A stretch of DNA of 64,000 nucleotides, taken from Tenacibaculum sp. 190524A05c (GTDB taxonomy: Bacteria > Bacteroidota > Bacteroidia > Flavobacteriales > Flavobacteriaceae). Shown here in pieces: positions 8,658-16,841 of this stretch. Each line of letters opens with the position of its first letter. Position 1 is the first letter of the stretch. The notes under the pieces were generated by a model. That model ran no database searches, was not told the DNA's origin, and was given only the letters and a program-made list of their open reading frames with translations. The stretch covers positions 462,501 through 526,500 of the forward strand of contig NZ_OZ038523.1 of NCBI RefSeq assembly GCF_964036595.1. The letters run 5' to 3'. Position numbers and translations under genes: made by a program.

Positions 8658-9179
8658 ATGAGAAAATTTTTTATCATTTATTTGTTCTTGTTTTCCATTA
8701 ATTATAATCTAACAGCTCAAGAAAATGAGTTTAACGTGGGAATTAATGGTGGAGTAACAATTGGAAATATTGAAGGAGTATCGAGTATGGCTTTAGGATT
8801 CGATGCAAATTATCTTTTTGATGTATTTGAAGGTGTTAAATTTGGTCCATCTTTAAATTTTATTTACTTCGTAACTCAAGAGGAGAATGGAATTAATCCT
8901 GATGCATTTATTTATTTACCAATCGGTGGATCAGTTAAATTTCACAGTGAAGGTGATGATTTTTATGTAGCCTTAGATGGTGGTTATGCTATCGGAATAT
9001 CACCAGAAGGTGATAATGGTGGTGTATTTATTAAACCGATGGTTGGTTACAATATCAATGAAAACTTTAATGTAAACCTTTTCTATTCTGGCGTGAAAAA
9101 GAGCGGACCAACTTTTGGTTATATCGGATTAGGAGTAGCCTTTAATATTTTTGGAGGTAATAGTTATTATAGTTTATAA
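8658..9179 (+). CDS. Small outer-membrane beta-barrel protein, copy 3
   Basis: This 173-residue third member of the tandem barrel family is more diverged. It has a signal peptide (MRKFFIIYLFLFSINYNLTAQ) and keeps the shared pattern FNVGINGGVTIG, DANYLFDVFEGVKFGPS, DDFYVALDGGYAIG and GGVFIKPMVGYNI. It is 11 bp upstream of aroQ, which lacks its own clear promoter and may be co-transcribed. Possible -7 box TATATTCG at about 8631. Function is unknown; outer-membrane location is inferred from signal peptide and strand pattern. Confidence 0.83.
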   Translation: MRKFFIIYLFLFSINYNLTAQENEFNVGINGGVTIGNIEGVSSMALGFDANYLFDVFEGVKFGPSLNFIYFVTQEENGINPDAFIYLPIGGSVKFHSEGDDFYVALDGGYAIGISPEGDNGGVFIKPMVGYNINENFNVNLFYSGVKKSGPTFGYIGLGVAFNIFGGNSYYSL

Positions 9180-9190
9180 GAAACCATATC

Positions 9191-9607
9191 ATGAAAATTA
9201 TCATAATCAACGGACCAAATTTAAATCTATTAGGAAAAAGAGAACCGGAAATTTATGGTTCTAAAACTTTTAACGACTATTTCAAAGAATTGAAAAATAG
9301 ATTCTCTGAGATAGAATTAGATTATTTTCAATCAAATATAGAGGGAGAAATAATAGATAAACTTCACGAGGTTGGTTTTGATTATGATGGCGTAGTTTTA
9401 AATGCAGCGGCATATACACATACTTCTGTTGGTATTGGTGATGCTGTAAAAGGAATAACAACTCCTGTTGTAGAAGTACATATTTCTAATGTACATTCTC
9501 GCGAAGATTTTAGACATGTAAGTTACATTGCAGGTAATGCCAAAGGCGTTATTACAGGCTTTGGATTGGATAGCTATATTTTAGCCATTCAAAGTTTTAT
9601 GAAGTAA
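9191..9607 (+). CDS. aroQ: 3-dehydroquinate dehydratase, type II
   Basis: This 138-residue cytoplasmic enzyme performs the third step of the shikimate pathway, dehydrating 3-dehydroquinate to 3-dehydroshikimate. Type II features are plain: NGPNLNLLGKREPEIYG at the N-terminus with the catalytic Tyr, the NAAAYTHTSVGIGDA loop, and EVHISNVHSREDFRH with the catalytic His. The length is standard for the dodecameric type II enzyme. It follows the third barrel gene by 11 bp. Shikimate kinase, a later step, is encoded separately at 45690. Confidence 0.96.
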   Translation: MKIIIINGPNLNLLGKREPEIYGSKTFNDYFKELKNRFSEIELDYFQSNIEGEIIDKLHEVGFDYDGVVLNAAAYTHTSVGIGDAVKGITTPVVEVHISNVHSREDFRHVSYIAGNAKGVITGFGLDSYILAIQSFMK

Positions 9608-9646
9608 CTCTTAGGAATTACATCCCCCCATTTTTCATTGTAAGAT

Positions 9647-10810
9647 CTATTTTTGAGTTGATATTTTGTACAAAAATAAATACCTCAAGAAAAGTAATGC
9701 TATAAACGGAATTATAGAGTACGTAAACTTTTGAATTCCGGTAAAATGAATAATTGGTATTAAGGCTAATAGTATAATTAGAATTAGGAAATACTTCTTA
9801 ATCCAAGTTTTTTGAGTTTTACCCAATAAAAAGAATGAAACCACAAAATTTGGAGCAAAAGCCCATAGGAAATTGAAATTATTTGGCGCGGTTGAATGAT
9901 TGGTGAAAAACCATAAAAAGACAATTAAAACACCAACGAGTCCAGTACTAAAAAGCAAAATAAAATCTAAAATCTTAGTCTGCTTTTTCTTTTTGTAATC
10001 TTTGTAAGTAATTATCGCTACAATGATTAATAATAATGTGAAAACTAGCAAAGGACTAGGAAAGTCTGCATTTACAGATTTAGTTTCAAAATCTAATAGT
10101 GTTTCGGTTTTTTTAATTAAGGATTCTCCATTACTTATTTTACTGACTTCGTAAGCCTCATATAAATATTCAGGTAGATATAAATATTCTTCCGCAGATG
10201 CTATTTTATCCAATCGATTACCTAAGGCTATATTTATTCCAAAACTTCCCCAAGAATTAGGATGAATTTTTTCATTCATCAAAGTCCTAATAGATTTATC
10301 TTCTGTTATAAAACCTTCACTTAAATTAAGTTTCTCCTTAAGAATTGATTTAGTAATATCTCTAGGTCGAGTAGCACAGTTGTCAAAAAAAGGATCATAA
10401 AAATAACTTGCGTTTTCTGGTTTAACGTTTTGCTCTAAAAACTGAAAGAATTCATTTCTCTCTTTTATATTTAGATTCAATACTTGCTGCTTCACCCATC
10501 GTTCGTCTTGTTGTGCAGATTTTAAAGCATAATGAAATGGATATCTAGCCAGTTTATATTTCATGAAACCTCTAACGAAGTTTGCATAAAAGTTAGGATC
10601 GTTAAAATCAAATATCCCATAGTTATACAATAAATCAAGATTTAAAACGGGATCTTTAACTCGAATGGCTGTATGACCAAACTTTTCATACAAGTTAACT
10701 CCAGGTCCAGAAGTAACAATGCTAATTTCAGAATAAACAGAAAGTTGAACGGTTTGAGCAAAATTAAATTGAGAAACTAATAGAAGAAGTAAAACGTATT
10801 TTTTAAGCAT
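9647..10810 (-). CDS. DUF4105 (Lnb-like) membrane protein
   Basis: This 387-residue protein has a signal sequence, a periplasmic domain to about residue 235, and then five hydrophobic helices (about 250-385). The periplasmic part matches DUF4105, a papain-like fold, with a probable catalytic pair in FGHTAIRV (His) and FFDNCATRPRDI (Cys). Proteins of this family have been reported as lipoprotein N-acyltransferases (Lnb) in Bacteroides, which would make it a functional replacement for Lnt. It lies 2 bp after the PorV/PorQ-like gene, so the two are probably one operon. The family is well supported; the acyltransferase role is by analogy. Confidence 0.8.
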   Translation of the reverse strand: MLKKYVLLLLLVSQFNFAQTVQLSVYSEISIVTSGPGVNLYEKFGHTAIRVKDPVLNLDLLYNYGIFDFNDPNFYANFVRGFMKYKLARYPFHYALKSAQQDERWVKQQVLNLNIKERNEFFQFLEQNVKPENASYFYDPFFDNCATRPRDITKSILKEKLNLSEGFITEDKSIRTLMNEKIHPNSWGSFGINIALGNRLDKIASAEEYLYLPEYLYEAYEVSKISNGESLIKKTETLLDFETKSVNADFPSPLLVFTLLLIIVAIITYKDYKKKKQTKILDFILLFSTGLVGVLIVFLWFFTNHSTAPNNFNFLWAFAPNFVVSFFLLGKTQKTWIKKYFLILIILLALIPIIHFTGIQKFTYSIIPFIALLFLRYLFLYKISTQK

Positions 10811-10812
10811 AA

Positions 10813-11877
10813 CTATCGGTAAAAACTGTAATCAATTTTAAGTGAAAATATGTTCGAGAATAAAGCATTTCCAACACTTCCAATATTGGTTAACGCATAA
10901 TCGATTTGTATTCCTCGATATCTAAAACCTAAACCAAAATTCGGTTGAACAGATAAAGATTCACTATTATCAAACTCTCTTACATTTTGGAAATTTCCAG
11001 CACCAACTCTTAAGAAGACAAGATTATCATAATCTAATTGAAAACCAAAAGCAGGATCAACACTTAAAAAACCAGTTGAGATGATATCATTAGTTTCTGC
11101 AAATCTCATATTTAAATCCAAAGCTGTTAGCAAATGAAAATACCTTCCAATATTAAAATTTTTAGCCATTCCAACTTGTAACTTAGGCTTTGTAATTTCA
11201 GTTGTTTCTGGTAATTCTTGATTTTGCCCAGGAATGGCATTTCTTATCTTTTCAAATTCAGCTTCGTTTATAGCCCAAGTATTGAAGGTAGTTGTAATAT
11301 CTCTAGCCATGATTCCAAACTTCCAATCATTTTTCTGAAACTGAATTCCTAAATCGAAACCGAATCCCCAAGAAGTGGCAAAATCACCAATAATTCGTCT
11401 AATTATTTTAGCATTTCCACCAATGGTAAAGCCATCTAAAGGCATTTTACGAGCATAACTTACATTGAAAGCATAATCTGCTGCAGAGAACAAGTTAATT
11501 CGATTAAAATCAATATTTCCTTGACTATCGATTAATTCTGTAGTATTCAATATATCATCTACACCAAATCTTATAATTGATAATCCTATCGAACTTTCTT
11601 TATTAATTGGCATTGCAAATCCAGCAAAATTATACGTTGCAATTCCTGAAAAATAGGAGGCATGCATTAGAGATCCTTGGTAATCTTCTATTCCTACTAA
11701 ACCTGCAGGATTCCAATATGTTGAATTTACATCATTAGAAGTTGCCACTACGGCTTTACTCATTCCTAATGCAGCTGCATCAACACCAATATTTAAAAAT
11801 TCATTAGAATAGTTTCTAAACTGCCCGTAAGACAATGAAGAAATAAGTAGTGAAAAATATAGTAACTTGATTTTCAA
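10813..11877 (-). CDS. PorV/PorQ-like outer-membrane protein
   Basis: This 354-residue predicted beta-barrel has a signal peptide (MKIKLLYFSLLISSLSYGQ). The N-terminal region NIGVDAAALGMSKAVVATSNDVNSTYWNPAGL is the hallmark of the PorV/PorQ/UPF0164 family, which is related to FadL barrels. In T9SS, PorV shuttles cargo from the translocon to the attachment complex. The closest annotation I know for flavobacterial proteins of this pattern is 'PorV2'. It shares an operon with the DUF4105 gene. Family membership is strong, but a direct secretion role is inferred. Confidence 0.8.
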   Translation of the reverse strand: MKIKLLYFSLLISSLSYGQFRNYSNEFLNIGVDAAALGMSKAVVATSNDVNSTYWNPAGLVGIEDYQGSLMHASYFSGIATYNFAGFAMPINKESSIGLSIIRFGVDDILNTTELIDSQGNIDFNRINLFSAADYAFNVSYARKMPLDGFTIGGNAKIIRRIIGDFATSWGFGFDLGIQFQKNDWKFGIMARDITTTFNTWAINEAEFEKIRNAIPGQNQELPETTEITKPKLQVGMAKNFNIGRYFHLLTALDLNMRFAETNDIISTGFLSVDPAFGFQLDYDNLVFLRVGAGNFQNVREFDNSESLSVQPNFGLGFRYRGIQIDYALTNIGSVGNALFSNIFSLKIDYSFYR

Positions 11878-11949
11878 GATCTCAATTTATTTAAATAACA
11901 AATATCTTAATTCCTTGTGAAATAACAGATAATTTAACTAGTTATTGTT

Positions 11950-12927
11950 CTAAGAATATATATTTAACTTATCCTGAATAAAGTTTACAATTTGATTTTC
12001 AATCCAAAACGCTTCATCATTAAATGTGGTAACAAATCCTACATGACCACCATATTTAGGAGTCATTAAGTAGAAATTATCTGAGTTTTCAGCAATGTCA
12101 TACGGAAAACAATCTAAAGATAGAAATGAGTCATCTTTAGCGTTTATAAGTAATGTTTTTCTATCTATATTAGGTATGTATGGTTTACTGCTCGCTTTAG
12201 CCCAATAATCTTCAGGTCCATCAAAACCAAAAACCGGAGCTGTGTATATTTCTTCGAAATCTCTAAAAGAAGAAGCTTTTGCGATACGCTTTTTATCTGG
12301 ATTGAATTCAGGGAATTTAGAAGCCTTTAAAACTACTTTAGATTTTAATGTTCTTAGGAATTCTTTCATATAAATTTTATTCTTCAGCTTACTTAATTCA
12401 ACTTGTGCTGAAGCCAAATCAATAGGAACAGAGACCGCGATTCCGCCTTTAACCGTTTCTGGAACACCAACATTGAATTCTCCCAAATATTTTAAAATAA
12501 GATTACCTCCTAAACTAAAACCACATAAAACAATATCTCTGTAATTATAATTTTCGATTAAATAGTTTATTACGAATTCTACATCATCTGTTTTACCAGC
12601 GTGATAAGTTTTTAAAATATTGTTATCCTCTCCGCTACAACTTCTTAAATTCATTGAAATTACATCGTAACCATGATCTTTTAAAAAATTAGCTGTAGAA
12701 GCCATATAACTAGATTCAGAACTTCCTTCTAGTCCATGAATTAATAATACTGCTGAAAATGAGTTTGAAGTTAAAAAGTCTAAATCGATAAAATCATTAT
12801 CCCAAGTTGTAATTCTTTTTCTTTCATAGTTTGGTTTTTCTTTATTTGCAAAAAATTTATAAAGCGTGTTAATATGCGGGTTTCTAAAAGGAAACTTAGT
12901 GGTTAGTTGACTTTTCAGTAATGGCAT
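11950..12927 (-). CDS. YheT-type alpha/beta hydrolase
   Basis: This 325-residue cytoplasmic protein of the YheT/EMB8 family of alpha/beta hydrolases shows an oxyanion-region HGLEGSSES near residue 84, the nucleophile elbow CGFSLGGN (Ser near 159), a late Asp in LLINAKDDSFL and the catalytic His in YGGHVGF. The N-terminal segment FPFRNPHINTLY is typical of the family. The substrate is unknown; ester hydrolysis is likely from the intact triad. It is a stand-alone gene divergent from pssA with a 70-bp gap. Confidence 0.9.
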   Translation of the reverse strand: MPLLKSQLTTKFPFRNPHINTLYKFFANKEKPNYERKRITTWDNDFIDLDFLTSNSFSAVLLIHGLEGSSESSYMASTANFLKDHGYDVISMNLRSCSGEDNNILKTYHAGKTDDVEFVINYLIENYNYRDIVLCGFSLGGNLILKYLGEFNVGVPETVKGGIAVSVPIDLASAQVELSKLKNKIYMKEFLRTLKSKVVLKASKFPEFNPDKKRIAKASSFRDFEEIYTAPVFGFDGPEDYWAKASSKPYIPNIDRKTLLINAKDDSFLSLDCFPYDIAENSDNFYLMTPKYGGHVGFVTTFNDEAFWIENQIVNFIQDKLNIYS

Positions 12928-12999
12928 TTTAAATCTATTAGTTGAATTAATTGTTAAAAAAAATCTATTTCATATTTTAGTCAAAAATCTATCAAAAAC

Positions 13000-13770
13000 A
13001 TGAACATTAAAAAGCACATTCCAAATATAATCACTTTAGGTAACTTACTTTGTGGTACCATAGCAACAATTTATGCAGTAAGAGGTGATTTTTATACAAC
13101 AGCAATTTTAGTTGGAATTGGAATAGTCTTTGATTTCTTTGACGGTTTTGTAGCAAGATTGTTACAAGTTCAAGGAGAATTTGGAAAGCAATTGGATAGT
13201 TTAGCTGATATGGTAACAAGTGGAGTAGTACCAGGAATTGTAATGGTTCAATTTATGCTGAGTAGTACATTATATAATCAGCTAGGAGTTTCTTCTTGGG
13301 ATGCAGCCTTAGATATGGGATTGAATATTGATAATTGGTTTTCCTATGAAGTTCTTGGATTATTACTTACACTTTTTGCTGGTTACAGATTAGCAAAGTT
13401 TAATATTGATGAAAGACAATCAAATAGTTTTATAGGATTACCAACTCCAGCAATGAATTTATTTGTACTGTCATTACCCTTAATTTCAGAGTACACTACA
13501 AACATCTTAATTCAAGATATAATTCACAATAAATATGTATTGATTATAATAACAATACTATTAAGTGTATTAATGGTTTCAGAAGTAAAGTTATTTTCTT
13601 TGAAGTTTAAGAATTATGCTTTTAACAAAAACATCTTTAAATACACATTTTTGTTATTGTCTATAGCGCTTTTAATTACGTTAAAATTCGTTGCGATTCC
13701 AGTAATTATTTTGCTATATATTCTATTATCTCTATTTAAGAATTTAAAGAAAGAGGCAGTTAAAAATTAA
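13000..13770 (+). CDS. pssA: CDP-diacylglycerol-serine O-phosphatidyltransferase
   Basis: This 256-residue integral membrane enzyme makes phosphatidylserine, the precursor of phosphatidylethanolamine. The CDP-alcohol phosphatidyltransferase motif DG-x2-AR-x8-G-x3-D-x3-D is complete, starting at DGFVARLL near residue 48 and running to LDSLAD. Six or more membrane helices follow. The start MNIKKHIPNIITLGNLLCG is typical of the type II (Bacillus-like) enzyme. It is convergent with lptB, with only 6 bp between the stop codons, and its likely terminator reaches into the lptB coding sequence. Confidence 0.93.
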   Translation: MNIKKHIPNIITLGNLLCGTIATIYAVRGDFYTTAILVGIGIVFDFFDGFVARLLQVQGEFGKQLDSLADMVTSGVVPGIVMVQFMLSSTLYNQLGVSSWDAALDMGLNIDNWFSYEVLGLLLTLFAGYRLAKFNIDERQSNSFIGLPTPAMNLFVLSLPLISEYTTNILIQDIIHNKYVLIIITILLSVLMVSEVKLFSLKFKNYAFNKNIFKYTFLLLSIALLITLKFVAIPVIILLYILLSLFKNLKKEAVKN

Positions 13771-13795
13771 GAAGAATTAAAACTTCTTCTTTTTT
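13770..13795 (+). terminator. Terminator of pssA, embedded in the lptB 3' end
   Basis: AGAAGAA (13770-13776) pairs with TTCTTCT (13784-13790) over a 7-base loop and is followed by T residues. The 3' arm is also the coding sequence for the Lys-rich C-terminus of LptB on the other strand. Confidence 0.6.
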
Positions 13796-14511
13796 AATTC
13801 GAAGTCTTTACCAAGATAAACTTTTCTCACGGTTTCATCCGCAGCTAATTCCTCTGGAGTTCCTTCTTTTAGGATACTTCCGTTGTACATTAAGTATGTT
13901 CTATCGGTAATAGCTAAAGTTTCTTGTACGTTATGATCGGTAATAAGAATTCCGATATTTTTATTTTTTAAGTGAGCTACAATACTCTGAATATCTTCTA
14001 CAGCAATAGGATCTACACCAGCAAAAGGCTCATCTAATAAGATAAACTTAGGATCTGAAGCTAAACAACGTGCAATTTCAGTTCTTCTTCGTTCACCACC
14101 AGAAAGTAAATCTCCTCGGTTTTTACGAACATGACCAAGACTAAATTCTTCAATTAGCTCTTCTAATCGTTCTTTTCTTTCTTCTTTAGTACGATCAGTA
14201 AATTCCAAAACAGATAGAATATTATCTTCAACTGATAATTTTCTGAAAACAGAAGCTTCTTGTGCCAAGTATCCGATACCTTTTTGTGCGCGTTTGTACA
14301 TTGCATCTTCGGTGATTTCGTCACTATCTAAAAAAATCTGACCAAAATTTGGTTTAACCATACCAACAATCATGTAAAAAGAAGTGGTTTTTCCAGCTCC
14401 ATTCGGACCTAGTAATCCAATAATTTCACCTTGTTCTACTTCAAGGGAAATTCCTTTAACTACTTTACGACTACCGTAAATTTTCTGGATATTATCAGCT
14501 CTTAATTTCAT
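13777..14511 (-). CDS. lptB: LPS export ABC transporter ATPase LptB
   Basis: This 244-residue ATPase powers LptFG-driven extraction of LPS from the inner membrane. Motifs visible are Walker A GPNGAGKT near residue 35, signature [13 protein letters not shown], Walker [14 protein letters not shown] and the switch His in [22 protein letters not shown] is highly characteristic of LptB rather than of other ABC ATPases. It is the last gene of a minus-strand group with kdsD, which supplies Kdo for LPS. The Lys-rich C-terminal tail (ELKKKKF) overlaps the pssA terminator. Confidence 0.95.
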   Translation of the reverse strand: MKLRADNIQKIYGSRKVVKGISLEVEQGEIIGLLGPNGAGKTTSFYMIVGMVKPNFGQIFLDSDEITEDAMYKRAQKGIGYLAQEASVFRKLSVEDNILSVLEFTDRTKEERKERLEELIEEFSLGHVRKNRGDLLSGGERRRTEIARCLASDPKFILLDEPFAGVDPIAVEDIQSIVAHLKNKNIGILITDHNVQETLAITDRTYLMYNGSILKEGTPEELAADETVRKVYLGKDFELKKKKF

Positions 14512-14577
14512 GATTGTATGGCTATATATTTTTTCTAAAAGTGCTTAAATTTTACGAATACTCTTCTTAAAAAGTTA

Positions 14578-14925
14578 TTAAACTTCTTCTTCTAAAGCTT
14601 CCCAGAACTCTACAGCTCTGCGTAAATGAGGAATAACAATTGTTCCACCAACTAAAGTAGCAATCGACATGGTTTCCATCATTTCTTCCTTAGTAACACC
14701 GTTTTTATGAGCAGTTTCTAAATGATAAGCGATACAATCATCACAACGTAAAACTGCTGAAGCTACTAAACCTAATAATTCTTTTGTTTTTACTGATAAA
14801 TGACCTTCTGCGTAAGCATTAGTGTCTAAATTGAATATTCTTTTAATTACTTTATTATCTGAAGATAAAATCTTTTCGTTCATTTTAGAACGATAATCAT
14901 TGAACTCTTGGACTTTTTTCGACAT
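14578..14925 (-). CDS. Carboxymuconolactone decarboxylase-like (AhpD-type) protein
   Basis: This 115-residue all-helical protein has the CMD/AhpD fold. The redox motif appears as RCDDCIAYHLETAH (C-x2-C then His), which in AhpD relatives supports peroxidase or disulfide chemistry. TLVGGTIVIPHLRRA is typical of a flavobacterial subgroup. The chosen ATG at 14925 overlaps the end of tatC by 29 bp; an internal ATG at 14883 would remove the overlap, but the longer N-terminus matches the relatives I recall. A detoxification role is plausible but unproven. Confidence 0.85.
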   Translation of the reverse strand: MSKKVQEFNDYRSKMNEKILSSDNKVIKRIFNLDTNAYAEGHLSVKTKELLGLVASAVLRCDDCIAYHLETAHKNGVTKEEMMETMSIATLVGGTIVIPHLRRAVEFWEALEEEV

Positions 14926-15721
14926 TTTTCTGTTGTTTTTTTATTACAAATTTTGAAATGTGAATACTTATTTCATATAAAATCATGATTGGTACTGATA
15001 CGATTACCTGACTAGCAATATCCGGAGGAGTAATGATAGCAGCTAGTATTAATACTAGAACCAACGCATGTTTTCTGTATCGTTTTAAAAATTCTGGAGT
15101 AATTAAACCAACTCTTGATAAAAAGAAGATGATAATTGGCAATTCAAAGAAAACCGCAACCCCAATTAATGTATTTGTTACCAATCCTATGTAAGCATCT
15201 AGTTTGAAGTTATTAACTACAGCATCACCAATTGTGAAATTATAGAAGAAATAAACTGACATTGGAATGATTACATAATAACTAAATAGTATACCTAAGA
15301 AGAATAGGAAGGAAGCCCAAAAAATAAAACCTCTTGATTTTTTACGTTCATTATCTAATAAACCAGGAGAAATGAACCTCCAAATTTCCCATAATACATA
15401 TGGGAAAGAGATGATAAATCCTAAAATTAAAGAAGACCAAATAGCCGTCATTAATTGTTGTGTTGGATTTAATGCTTGAAGTGTTTGCTTGAATTGAATG
15501 TCACAGAAACTACTTTCCATTCCTAATCCCGTAAATACTTTACAGAAGAACTGATAGGTATCGAAGTCTGGTTTTAAATGGGCTAGTAGAACTTTATCAA
15601 AAATCGTTTTGATATAAATGAACACCATTATGGCAACAATAAAAATTGCTGAAATACTTCGTATTACATGCCATCTAAGTTCTTCTAGATGATCTAAGAA
15701 AGACATTTCCTTTTCTGCCAT
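14897..15721 (-). CDS. tatC: Sec-independent translocase protein TatC
   Basis: This 274-residue six-helix inner-membrane protein recognises twin-arginine signal peptides and starts assembly of the Tat pore with TatA. The N-terminal MSFLDHLEELRWHVIRS is the classic TatC signature, and PFVLWEIWRF-like residues (here SFPYVLWEIWRFISPGL) follow in the second half of the first domain. Compared with E. coli, the first periplasmic loop is longer and contains two Cys residues (about 61 and 74). It starts 2 bp after kdsD and overlaps the CMD gene. tatA is not in this window. Confidence 0.95.
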   Translation of the reverse strand: MAEKEMSFLDHLEELRWHVIRSISAIFIVAIMVFIYIKTIFDKVLLAHLKPDFDTYQFFCKVFTGLGMESSFCDIQFKQTLQALNPTQQLMTAIWSSLILGFIISFPYVLWEIWRFISPGLLDNERKKSRGFIFWASFLFFLGILFSYYVIIPMSVYFFYNFTIGDAVVNNFKLDAYIGLVTNTLIGVAVFFELPIIIFFLSRVGLITPEFLKRYRKHALVLVLILAAIITPPDIASQVIVSVPIMILYEISIHISKFVIKKQQKNVEKSPRVQ

Positions 15722-15723
15722 GA

Positions 15724-16704
15724 CTAAAAAATACCTTCTTTAATTAAATCATGAAGGTGAACTACACCAACATAAGTATCATTATCGTCTGAAACTAAAA
15801 TTTGAGTAATACTATTCGATTCTAATGTATCTAAAGCATCAATTGCCATAGCATCTATGTGAATCGTTTTTGGGTTCTTACTCATTATATCAGAAGCCGT
15901 CAAATTCTCAATATCTGTCGTTTTACTCAACATACGCCTAATATCACCATCAGTAATAATACCAGTGATTTTATCATTATTATCTACAACAGCAGTTACA
16001 CCAAGTCTTTTTTCTGAGATTTCAACAATAACTTTAGTCAATTTATCCGATGGAAGAACTTTTGGTAGTTCGTTATTCTTAATTAAATCAGAAACTCTTA
16101 AATATAAACGCTTTCCTAATGCTCCACCGGGATGATACTTTGCAAAATCATTATTTGTAAAACCTCTTAAATCTAGTAAACAAACGGCTAACGCATCACC
16201 TAAAACTAACTGAGCGGTTGTGCTATTAGTAGGAGCCAAGTTATTTGGATCAGCTTCCTTTTCAACATAAGAGTTCAGCAAGAAATCTGCATTTTTCCCT
16301 AAAAAAGAATCTGGATTTCCGGTGATTGCTATGATTTTGTTTTTTGAATTTCTAATTAATGGAACTAATACTTTTATTTCTGGAGTATTACCACTTTTCG
16401 AAATACAAATTACTACATCATCTTCCTGAATATTACCTAAATCACCATGAATTGCATCTGCAGCATGCATAAATACGGCAGGTGTTCCTGTAGAATTTAA
16501 AGTAGCTACAATTTTATTTGCAATGTTGGCGCTTTTACCAATTCCAGTAATGATTACTCTTCCTTTTGAATTTAATATGAAGTTAACTGCATCAGCAAAC
16601 GAATTGTCCAAAAAATTAGTTAAATTAGCTATACTATTACTTTGAAGAACAATAGTTTCTTTTGCTTTGGCTATTATTAAGTCTGTATTTTTCAAGTAAA
16701 ACAA
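15724..16704 (-). CDS. kdsD: Arabinose-5-phosphate isomerase (KpsF/GutQ/KdsD family)
   Basis: This 326-residue enzyme has an N-terminal SIS sugar isomerase domain (about 40-175, with GRVIITGIGKSANIA and CISKSGNTPE) and two C-terminal CBS domains (about 205-260 and 270-325). It converts ribulose 5-phosphate to arabinose 5-phosphate, the first step towards Kdo in LPS. The conserved active-site segment MHAADAIHGDLG is intact. It heads the kdsD-tatC-CMD-lptB gene row and is divergent from recQ with a 137-bp gap. The link to lptB supports a role in LPS rather than in sugar catabolism. Confidence 0.93.
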   Translation of the reverse strand: MFYLKNTDLIIAKAKETIVLQSNSIANLTNFLDNSFADAVNFILNSKGRVIITGIGKSANIANKIVATLNSTGTPAVFMHAADAIHGDLGNIQEDDVVICISKSGNTPEIKVLVPLIRNSKNKIIAITGNPDSFLGKNADFLLNSYVEKEADPNNLAPTNSTTAQLVLGDALAVCLLDLRGFTNNDFAKYHPGGALGKRLYLRVSDLIKNNELPKVLPSDKLTKVIVEISEKRLGVTAVVDNNDKITGIITDGDIRRMLSKTTDIENLTASDIMSKNPKTIHIDAMAIDALDTLESNSITQILVSDDNDTYVGVVHLHDLIKEGIF

Positions 16705-16841
16705 GGTTTAATTTGAAGATGTAAAAATAGGAATATTTTAGCTACTAGAACTTTCATTTTATAAGAAACTTATATGTAACTTTAATGTAATTATGTTTTG
16801 TGTATTAGTTTGAATTTTTAATTTTACCTTCTGGGAACAAT

